A DNA stretch of 21,329 nt from a virus. Below the pieces are notes generated by a model, which saw nothing but the letters and a program-made list of their open reading frames with translations, was not told the origin of the DNA and did no database searches. The number at the start of each line of letters is the position of its first letter. The stretch's first letter is position 1. This document shows, in pieces, positions 12,942 through 19,237 of this stretch. The translations under genes were made by a program, and so were the position numbers. The stretch lies in IMG/VR virus record IMGVR_UViG_3300032242_003240, positions 1-21,329 of that record. The stretch is one strand, 5' to 3'.

Positions 12942-12969
12942 ATTATACACTAGTTAAGTGTAGGGTCAA
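12942..12969 (-). promoter_or_regulatory. Near-consensus sigma70 promoter for the glycosyltransferase operon
   Basis: TTGACC (12969-12964) and TATAAT (12947-12942) on the minus strand are 16 bases apart: 5 of 6 and 6 of 6 matches. Seven bases separate the -10 from the ATG at 12934, the same as at the exonuclease, which predicts a leaderless or nearly leaderless mRNA. The promoter sits in the 45-base gap after a fibre gene. Confidence 0.85.
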
Positions 12970-12979
12970 TGATCTTGAA

Positions 12980-13852
12980 TTAGAAAGTAATTGTTCCAGA
13001 CGTGGTAAAAGCGTAATACCTATATCCACCCGTCCTTGTATAGGTGGGATTTCCAGTAGTAATTGCAACTGCATAGGAATCAGGATATCGAACAATGACA
13101 ATTCCACTACCGCCTTGACGGGCACCCCCTACACTATCGCCGCCCATTGCTCCGCCTCCCGTTCCTAATGGACCGTCAAGGTAGCCTGATCCTAAACCGG
13201 GAACACCGTATGCTGCTATACCACTAGAGCCACCACCACCTCCGGCATAGTATGTACCTGAACCAGGTGGCCATTCTCTGCCAATACCTCCATCACCGCC
13301 GTGTCCTACAGTACCGGATTGCCCTGGGCCTCCAGCACCTCCACCGCCACCCGCATTATTACCACTACCAGATCCACCTGCATAACCTTGCCCTGCAATG
13401 CCGAGACTAGCAGCAGCACCGACACCAGTACCGCCACCACCTGAACCGCCTTGACCACCTCCGTTAGTACTTCCCGATCCACCGCCACCACCGGTAGTTG
13501 TTAAGAATGTACTAAAAGAACTATCTCCCCCGTTGCTTCCAGGGTTGTTACTAGATATTGATTGTTTTGGTCCACCACCACCGATAGTTACAACATACAA
13601 AACATATGGAACAACGGCAACGGTAGCTGTACTGAAACCACCACCACCGCCGCCGCCATGTTGTACATAACCCTGTGATGAGCCACCACCACCTGCAACT
13701 ACTAATATTTCTATATTACTATTCAATCTCTGCGGCCAAGTATTCGTGTAGTCTGCCTGTAGTTGTTCCCAAGGTTTCCAAACTCCTGTAGCACTATCTA
13801 CAGTGGGATTTACATATGTTGTTTGTAATATATTTGCAGGATTATTAGACAT
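12980..13852 (-). CDS. Glycine-rich fibre-tip adhesin-like protein
   Basis: A 290-residue protein with a short N-terminal region (NPANILQTTYVNPTVDSATG). A long domain with stretches of 4-7 glycines follows (from EILVVAGGGGSSQG to about residue 245), then a conserved closing strand GSGIVIVRYPDS and a C-terminal GYRYYAFTTSGTITF. Glycine-rich phage domains of this kind form polyglycine-II bundles in the distal adhesin gp38 of T4-like Salmonella phage S16, so a receptor-binding role is reasonable. It begins 2 bases after a 274-residue paralogue with the same layout, probably by translational re-initiation as no ribosome site is visible. It is the last fibre gene before the glycosyltransferase operon. 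Confidence 0.82.
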   Translation of the reverse strand: MSNNPANILQTTYVNPTVDSATGVWKPWEQLQADYTNTWPQRLNSNIEILVVAGGGGSSQGYVQHGGGGGGGFSTATVAVVPYVLYVVTIGGGGPKQSISSNNPGSNGGDSSFSTFLTTTGGGGGSGSTNGGGQGGSGGGGTGVGAAASLGIAGQGYAGGSGSGNNAGGGGGAGGPGQSGTVGHGGDGGIGREWPPGSGTYYAGGGGGSSGIAAYGVPGLGSGYLDGPLGTGGGAMGGDSVGGARQGGSGIVIVRYPDSYAVAITTGNPTYTRTGGYRYYAFTTSGTITF

Positions 13853-13854
13853 GA

Positions 13855-14679
13855 TTAAAACAATATAGAGCCAGTACGGTTGAAAAATGTATAGGTAACA
13901 TATCCGTTAGCATTTACAATTGTTGGATTACCTGTTACAACTTTAGGAAGATTATAAGTATTTAAGTGTCGAATTATAACTACTCCTGGATAACCTTGAC
14001 CCGTATTGAAGTAAACGGAATCTTGTGGTGCCCCGCCACCACCGCCGTAATCAGTTGCATTAGTGCCATTAGTGCTGTTGCTACCATTACCACCCCCATC
14101 AAGACCACGTCCTGCTGTACCGAACCCGGCTACACTATCACCGCCACCGCCACCGCCTGCAACTTTACGACCGAGAATTGTACTAAACAATCCCGGGCCA
14201 CCATTACTACTCACTGCACTACCAGGCCCACCGGCGCCGCCTCCACCAGGTCCAATCACTCCAGTGTCTAAGAAGGTTCCAACCTGGTTGTTTTGAGGTG
14301 ATCCGGATGTACCAACTGTTCCACCTCCGGCAATATAAGTTGCGGTTGTCACGTTACCTAAAGTCAACGATACACGAGATGCCGTTGCTGTCGTACCTGC
14401 TGTTATAGAAATAGTTTTACCCAATGGAATGGCAACGCCTAAATTTTCTATGAAACCTCCGCCTCCTCCGCCTGGCTGTTGGCCAGACCCTATGGCGGAG
14501 TTCCCACCACCACCGACTACTAAAAAATCAATTGGTATAACCGTTCCTAAATTCCAAATTCCAGCAGACTGGAGTAATCTTTGAGTTTTTATATTCCAAA
14601 TACCGTTGTAATTAGTAGTATTAACTGCTGGATCAGCAGGTCTAGATGCTGTAACTAATTTTTTATAAAACTTTGACAT
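13855..14679 (-). CDS. Glycine-rich fibre-tip adhesin-like protein, paralogue
   Basis: A 274-residue protein with the same plan as its downstream neighbour: a short N-terminus, an entry strand PIDFLVVGGGGNSAIG, a glycine-rich domain with several GGGGG runs to about residue 225, an exit strand GYPGVVIIRHLNTY, and a tail GYVTYTFFNRTGSILF. Both proteins share the GNPT...Y...F...G-S/T-I-x-F ending, which points to an old tandem duplication. Sequence between the shared strands differs, as expected if the loops contact different receptors. An AGGATAAT ribosome-type site lies about 8 bases before the ATG. Role as in the paralogue: predicted fibre adhesin. Confidence 0.82.
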   Translation of the reverse strand: MSKFYKKLVTASRPADPAVNTTNYNGIWNIKTQRLLQSAGIWNLGTVIPIDFLVVGGGGNSAIGSGQQPGGGGGGFIENLGVAIPLGKTISITAGTTATASRVSLTLGNVTTATYIAGGGTVGTSGSPQNNQVGTFLDTGVIGPGGGGAGGPGSAVSSNGGPGLFSTILGRKVAGGGGGGDSVAGFGTAGRGLDGGGNGSNSTNGTNATDYGGGGGAPQDSVYFNTGQGYPGVVIIRHLNTYNLPKVVTGNPTIVNANGYVTYTFFNRTGSILF

Positions 14680-14693
14680 CAGTCATTATCCTA

Positions 14694-15065
14694 TTAACTG
14701 ATAGTTTCAAATACAACTACATATTCTAATGCATTAGGAGTATTGTTTGATATTAGTATACTTTTATCTTCTAGTAGATATATAAAGTTTCCCTTATCAA
14801 CCAACTGCAAACTGGCGTTTGGAGGAACATAAATGTTATAGGCAATTCTATAACTAATACCTAGACCCGAAGCCGACCCGTTTAATGATACTGTTGTTTG
14901 ATCGATTGAAGAAGTAACGTTGGTAATAACAAGAGAGTTTATTTTAATTACAGAATTACTGTTACCGGGGTTGGAAATTAATATGTTTGCAGATGTGTTA
15001 GCTGGTATAAAACCTATAGTGCCAGCAACAATTGACGAGACGTTTACTATATTTGGTGATGCCAT
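14694..15065 (-). CDS. Small beta-rich virion or fibre protein
   Basis: A 123-residue protein starting MASPNIVNVSSIVAGTIGFI. I place the start at 15065, not at an in-frame upstream ATG, because a strong GGAGG site lies 5 bases before it and the longer version would overlap the collagen-like gene by 53 bases. The sequence alternates hydrophobic and polar residues (ANILISNPGNSNSVIKINSL, then DKSILISNNTPNALEYVVVF), which fits an Ig-like or jelly-roll beta sandwich. It lies within the fibre cluster between a collagen-like peptide and the glycine-rich adhesins. A structural role is inferred from context and fold pattern only. Confidence 0.75.
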   Translation of the reverse strand: MASPNIVNVSSIVAGTIGFIPANTSANILISNPGNSNSVIKINSLVITNVTSSIDQTTVSLNGSASGLGISYRIAYNIYVPPNASLQLVDKGNFIYLLEDKSILISNNTPNALEYVVVFETIS

Positions 15066-15066
15066 T

Positions 15067-15345
15067 TTATCCTCCGAATACCAATGCCATTGCAATGGCC
15101 TTACCTGTTGAGACTCCACTACCGGCGCTGCCGGTGTAGCCTGTATTACCTATATACCCTTGACTACCTGTGTATCCGCCTGAGGGGCCTCGACTTCCGG
15201 TATAACCTACAGAACCGGTGTAGCCACCAGCAGGACCTTGGCTACCTACATATCCTTGACTACCAGTGTAGCCGCCAGCAGGACCTTGGCTACCTGTATA
15301 GCCTACTAGGTTTGATCCTAAAATTGTTTTTACACTAAAAGTCAA
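15067..15345 (-). CDS. Collagen-like phage peptide, TTG start
   Basis: A 92-residue protein. After a 14-residue start, residues 15-75 are Gly-x-y repeats of the GYTGSQGPAG type, as in marine-phage fibres that fold as collagen-like triple helices. The C-terminus GKAIAMALVFGG is a hydrophobic tail that I recall at the ends of other collagen-like proteins of marine phages. The start is TTG at 15345, with GGAG 5 bases upstream, in the same CTAACTTGA context as the 99-residue gene. It ends against the ribosome site of the next gene, so the two are coupled. A probable linker or trimeric shaft within the tail-fibre complex. Confidence 0.8.
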   Translation of the reverse strand: MTFSVKTILGSNLVGYTGSQGPAGGYTGSQGYVGSQGPAGGYTGSVGYTGSRGPSGGYTGSQGYIGNTGYTGSAGSGVSTGKAIAMALVFGG

Positions 15346-15346
15346 G

Positions 15347-16207
15347 TTAGCTCCAGAATTGATATGTTGGTGTTGTTAGAGTGTTAGTTTTAACTGTGCC
15401 ATAGAGATCTAGATCTAAAATCCTAGCACGATCAGAACGAAATCCCTTTTCTATAAATGTATTTACTTCTCTTGTACCTATGGCCTGCATACTAGTTCCG
15501 CCAGTTTGACCATTATATGGTTGTATTCTACCCTGTGGAGTAGTTTGGTTAAGAGCCGGGCCAGATGTGATTGATACAGAACTAACTCCTTCGAATCCTG
15601 TTCGGCGAATAAATTTATCAAGTGCAGTATTTGGCTGTATTGGACTAGTTCCAGTTTGTCCATTATATGGTTGCAATCTACCAGCCCTAGTATCTTGCCC
15701 CACTGCTGTAGTGGTTGTATTTACGGCATTAACTGAACTCTGTCCATAGTTGTTGATAAATTTATCAAGTGCAGTATTTGGCTGTATTGGACTAGTTCCA
15801 GTTTGTCCATTATATGGTTGCAATCTACCAGCCCTAGTATCTTGCCCTAATGCAGTATTTGGCTGTATTGGACTAGTTCCAGTTTGTCCATTATATGGTT
15901 GCAATCTACCAGCCCTAGTATCTTGCCCTAATGCAGTACTTGTAGTTACTGCATCTACTGAACTTTGACCATAGTTGTTGATAAATTTACCTAGTGAAGT
16001 GCTTGATGTTACTGCATTTACTGCGCTTTGAGTAAGCCATGGTTGAAGCCTACCCTGTAGAGTGTTTTGGTTTAGCGCAGGAGCAATTAATATTGGTGAA
16101 GGCGAAGTACCGAACGGTGTATTCGATGCATTGGTTAGAAACTTATCAACCCCCGTGCCAAACAGCAAGGGGGTTGTTGTTGCTGTGCCAATTGATACAA
16201 TTGCCAT
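15347..16207 (-). CDS. Fibre protein with exact tandem repeats
   Basis: A 286-residue protein with several repeat types. Units reading GQDTRAGRLQPYNGQTGTSP plus IQPNTAL occur three times, separated by DKFINNYGQSSVNAVNT-type units. More diverged versions (LNQNTLQGRLQPW, LNQTTPQGRIQPYNGQ) flank them. The C-terminal 50 residues (EVNTFIEKGFRSDRARILDL onward) are non-repetitive and may be the attachment domain. No enzyme motif is visible. The repeats are identical at DNA level, so copy number may change by recombination and alter fibre length. The ATG is part of a TAATG junction with the upstream 705-residue gene. Confidence 0.8.
   Translation of the reverse strand: MAIVSIGTATTTPLLFGTGVDKFLTNASNTPFGTSPSPILIAPALNQNTLQGRLQPWLTQSAVNAVTSSTSLGKFINNYGQSSVDAVTTSTALGQDTRAGRLQPYNGQTGTSPIQPNTALGQDTRAGRLQPYNGQTGTSPIQPNTALDKFINNYGQSSVNAVNTTTTAVGQDTRAGRLQPYNGQTGTSPIQPNTALDKFIRRTGFEGVSSVSITSGPALNQTTPQGRIQPYNGQTGGTSMQAIGTREVNTFIEKGFRSDRARILDLDLYGTVKTNTLTTPTYQFWS
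15623..15928 (-). repeat. Three exact 78-base coding repeats
   Basis: Bases 15623-15700, 15770-15847 and 15851-15928 are identical over 78 bases by direct reading; each encodes 26 residues. Copies 1 and 2 share 12 further identical bases at the low-coordinate end (15611 and 15758). Copies 2 and 3 are only 3 bases apart. The lack of silent changes points to recent duplication or gene conversion. Confidence 0.92.
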
Positions 16208-18324
16208 TATGCCTTAATCAGCATTCTTCCAGTCTGATATCCGCCAATTGCAGTTGTGTTATACATGGTGTTGATATAGTTTGTTCTGTTATCAGTTGCA
16301 GATACCTGACTCCATGTAGTGAACAATCTTACACCGTTTGATGATGCACCTGCGGCAAATCCTAACGGATAACCAGTTGTGGCAGTTGTTGATGCGCCGA
16401 TACCAAATGTTAAACCAGGTGTAGTTTGACCAGGAAGGTTAAATTGTATACGAGCAGCATAACCAGTAGCAGCAGCCTGTCCTACCTTCTTTGGGAAGAT
16501 TAAGAATTGTCCGCGAACCGGAACAATGGCCATATCACCTCTGAAGTCATATGTGGTACTGGTTGTGGCCATGCTGGCCTGGCAAACAACACCAGTAGCA
16601 CCAGTTGTAAATGTACCGTTCTGCTGTAGTGTCAACAACTGGTTGTTTAATTCATATATAGAACCGTTTGTTGCAAAACCTACAACAAGATAAATTCTTC
16701 CAGAACTATAATCAATCCAGAAGCTAGTTGGACTATCAGCACCTGCTGTAGTAGAACCGGTTACTTTAGGATTAACGTTACCCTGAATCTGAACACCTGT
16801 ATCAGCAGTGAAGTTGGCAATTCTCATTGTCTGCGCGGAGTTAGTAGCAGCCTGTGTAGCAACATAGCAGTTACCTAGATAATCCGGAACTGGTGTTCCA
16901 AATCCTGTAGCAACAGTAGTACCAGTTGTGATGGTAAATGATGTAACAGTTGAAGCAGAGTTAAAGTTGTTCAATTGAACCATAAAGACCTGTGGAATCA
17001 ACTGAGCGGTTCTACCAGAAGCATAAATGTATTTCTGATCTAGTGCAAGGTAGCTGGTACCAGTTGTGATAGATGTTAATACAGTAGCCGTAAATGTTTC
17101 AGTATCAACTTTAACAATCCCGTTACTTGTAGATCCATAAATGCTACGCTGTCCGTCGAACACAATATCATAAACACCGTTTGCGTTGACATAACGCTGT
17201 GTAGTACCACCACCCTGGCCGGTGTTCATATCATATGTTCTAATGCCGTCATGTGATGGCAAATAAACAGTACTACCAACCGCAATTGGCTTACCAACAA
17301 TAGCAGCAGCAGTTTGACCGTAGGTAATAGTTGCTCTACCTGTTAGATATGCAGTATCGAGTTCGCAACCACCATTCATTGGCAATAGCAAATATTCTGT
17401 ACTTGTACCAGATGCACTGGGCCATCCGCCAGTAACATCGCCTGGAACTAGTGTCGAATCCAGGAACGTACCTAGAGATTTAGTAACACCTGTATTGTAT
17501 GCACGACCTACTGGCATACTTTTAAATTGAGAGTCAGCAGCAATCGGGCTAACGACAGTTTTAGTAGCATCCCAACCATATGTCATGTTATAGTAAGAAC
17601 CTAGGTGTAGTAAGTTAACATCAAGCGTTGGAGCAATTTGGTAAGTGCTGTTACCAATCGATGGATAGTTTGGAGGATACATACCTCTGTTGGTAGTAGG
17701 AGCATAAATTCTTGCAGCACTAGCGCCAGTTTGTCCGTCAGCAGTTCTTGGGAATGCAAACATTGTTTGGCTAGTAGAGGTACTTAATGAAGTCCCCCAT
17801 GGTGTTCCAATCATTAAAGAGCTAGTCCATGCAAAACACGGTACGTTAGCAGACGCAGTATCTTCACCTGCTACACGTTCAAATTCTAGAACACAGGTCC
17901 ACATTCCGCCTTCACCTTTGATAAAGTTCCAGAAAAGACAGTGTCGAGTAGTTCCGCCGATTACCAGTACACAATCTTTAAGGTCGTATCCCTGTTGGAA
18001 TGCCATCGCCCCGTTCCACGTTTCGTTGGTCGGCAAGTGAGTTGTAACCTGATCCCAACCTTCACATGCTGATGTATTAATAACCAACTGTTGTGTGTTG
18101 ATACGGAAAATCATATACTTGTAAGTAATAGTATCTGCGTTGATAGCACGATAGACTTTGGTTACAATTGGTGAAAAAGTTGTTACGGCTACGGTATCCC
18201 ATAATGTCCAACCAACTGCTGCCATACATGCATCAATTTGTTGAATAATGAAAGTAGACGAAGTTTCGTTGACAATAGTAATTTTCTTACTATTTGCTGT
18301 ATATGTTGATGTGGTTACTGACAT
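16207..18324 (-). CDS. Large virion structural protein with propeller-like repeats
   Basis: A 705-residue protein. I start it at the ATG at 18324 (MSVTTSTYTANSKKITIVNE), with AGGAT 5 bases upstream, not at a GTG 24 bases earlier that falls inside the leader hairpin. Residues 1-160 form a beta-rich N-terminal domain with conserved Trp and Cys residues, as in many tail or baseplate proteins. About residues 350-480 contain short repeated strands (GIRTYDMNTG, GVYDIVFDGQRSIYGSTSNG, YLALDQKYIYASG) like blades of a beta propeller. The last 150 residues are Thr/Gly-rich. No enzyme motif is seen. It has a perfect late promoter and is first in the fibre operon that continues to 12980. Confidence 0.8.
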   Translation of the reverse strand: MSVTTSTYTANSKKITIVNETSSTFIIQQIDACMAAVGWTLWDTVAVTTFSPIVTKVYRAINADTITYKYMIFRINTQQLVINTSACEGWDQVTTHLPTNETWNGAMAFQQGYDLKDCVLVIGGTTRHCLFWNFIKGEGGMWTCVLEFERVAGEDTASANVPCFAWTSSLMIGTPWGTSLSTSTSQTMFAFPRTADGQTGASAARIYAPTTNRGMYPPNYPSIGNSTYQIAPTLDVNLLHLGSYYNMTYGWDATKTVVSPIAADSQFKSMPVGRAYNTGVTKSLGTFLDSTLVPGDVTGGWPSASGTSTEYLLLPMNGGCELDTAYLTGRATITYGQTAAAIVGKPIAVGSTVYLPSHDGIRTYDMNTGQGGGTTQRYVNANGVYDIVFDGQRSIYGSTSNGIVKVDTETFTATVLTSITTGTSYLALDQKYIYASGRTAQLIPQVFMVQLNNFNSASTVTSFTITTGTTVATGFGTPVPDYLGNCYVATQAATNSAQTMRIANFTADTGVQIQGNVNPKVTGSTTAGADSPTSFWIDYSSGRIYLVVGFATNGSIYELNNQLLTLQQNGTFTTGATGVVCQASMATTSTTYDFRGDMAIVPVRGQFLIFPKKVGQAAATGYAARIQFNLPGQTTPGLTFGIGASTTATTGYPLGFAAGASSNGVRLFTTWSQVSATDNRTNYINTMYNTTAIGGYQTGRMLIKA

Positions 18325-18345
18325 AATTATCCTATAATTTAAAAA

Positions 18346-18363
18346 CACTGTGCATACACAGTG
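18346..18363 (-). promoter_or_regulatory. 5'-proximal stem-loop in the leader of the 705-residue gene
   Basis: CACTGTG (18363-18357) and CACAGTG (18352-18346) on the minus strand make a perfect 7-bp stem with the loop TATG, followed by five T. The shape resembles a terminator, but it lies 9 bases after a perfect late box, so it is near +5 of that transcript. It may stabilise late mRNA, and could also stop read-through from the upstream gene. Confidence 0.65.
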
Positions 18364-18372
18364 ACGATATTG

Positions 18373-18380
18373 TATTTATA
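18373..18380 (-). promoter_or_regulatory. Perfect T4-type late promoter box TATAAATA
   Basis: The minus strand reads TATAAATA exactly, 48 bases before the ATG at 18324, in a 79-base gap between fibre genes. The predicted start is near 18367. Confidence 0.78.
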
Positions 18381-18403
18381 ACTAAATTCTCATTAGCAAC
18401 AAA

Positions 18404-19219
18404 TTAAATAGCAGAATACTGCACCTGTAGATACAAATCTGTTCCCGGTACACTGCTTGATCCTACTTGTGTAACGTTGACTGTAAAATAGTCCCCTGCT
18501 GCTGCTATGATACCCGAAGTATACGGAGTTCCCTGCACTGCCCCAGAATTTATCGAAGTTGTTAGTACAGGGGTATCATTTTTTAACAATACTAGGTTAA
18601 CGTTTTGATCAGCGGCAACTCGTAGTCTAGGTATAACTGATGTAATTGTGCAGTTATAAGGAGCATACCAACGGGCTGTGCCTACGTAAACTGATAACGC
18701 TCCAGGCTGTTGCAGTGTAATTACTCCGGGACCAACGCTGCCCGTATAACCTACGGGTCCAATTGGGCCTGTTGTAGATGTTACTTGCCAGGTTGTGCCT
18801 ACGAAGATAAATTCAAACGTAGATCCTTTTAGATCTAGAATAATATTATCTGCATATCCTTCAATAGTAGATCCGTTTCTTAATACAGTTACAGGATATA
18901 AACTTAAATCGTAACCGTCTGTGATCTGTATGTAGTAACCTGATGTAGGGTTACTGGGCAATGTAATAGTAAAAGAACCATAAATTGTGTTGGCAATGAT
19001 CCTATCACCGTTACTGGCGGTGTAATCAGTGATTTTTGGTGTCCAAGGATTTGTTGCACTTCCTGGAATACCCTGACTACCTACATAGCCAAGGCTACCT
19101 GTATAACCAACAGTAGTAGAAACTGCCTTCCAAAAATCTCCGGTCCACTGCCATGTTCTGTCACCAAAGGTAAACGTTTGTCCTACTGATGTCGGTGTTG
19201 GAAAATTAATAGCTATCAT
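18404..19219 (-). CDS. Tail-fibre protein with short collagen-like segments
   Basis: A 271-residue protein. Residues 1-36 (GQTFTFGDRTWQWTGDFWKA) are the short W-x-W module often found at the start of marine-phage fibre proteins. Residues 38-53 are collagen-like (GYTGSLGYVGSQGIPG). A beta-rich domain with GYYIQITDGYDLS and GSTFEFIFVGTTWQVTST follows. A second collagen-like stretch (GPIGPVGYTGSVGPG) leads to a C-terminal beta sandwich ending YLQVQYSAI. This alternation of Gly-x-y linkers and beta domains is typical of fibres. It starts 18 bases after the upstream LamG gene. A weak TTAAATA sequence lies before the ATG, too poor to call a promoter. Confidence 0.82.
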   Translation of the reverse strand: MIAINFPTPTSVGQTFTFGDRTWQWTGDFWKAVSTTVGYTGSLGYVGSQGIPGSATNPWTPKITDYTASNGDRIIANTIYGSFTITLPSNPTSGYYIQITDGYDLSLYPVTVLRNGSTIEGYADNIILDLKGSTFEFIFVGTTWQVTSTTGPIGPVGYTGSVGPGVITLQQPGALSVYVGTARWYAPYNCTITSVIPRLRVAADQNVNLVLLKNDTPVLTTSINSGAVQGTPYTSGIIAAAGDYFTVNVTQVGSSSVPGTDLYLQVQYSAI

Positions 19220-19237
19220 ATTCTAGTATTTAACAAA

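Noticed and set aside
13966-14296. Plus-strand Pro/Thr-rich open frames opposite the glycine-rich gene
   Set aside because: They are antisense copies of GGN glycine codons (read as CCN proline or ACC threonine) and have no start signals.
15066-15119. Upstream ATG for the 123-residue gene
   Set aside because: It would overlap the collagen-like gene by 53 bases without a ribosome site; the ATG at 15065 has GGAGG.
15620-15930. Repeat-spacer look suggesting a CRISPR array
   Set aside because: The repeats are 78 bases, keep the reading frame, and continue as protein repeats; spacers are 3 and 69 bases and no cas gene is present.
18325-18348. GTG start 24 bases upstream for the 705-residue gene
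   Set aside because: It lies inside the leader hairpin and lacks a ribosome site; the ATG at 18324 has AGGAT at proper distance.
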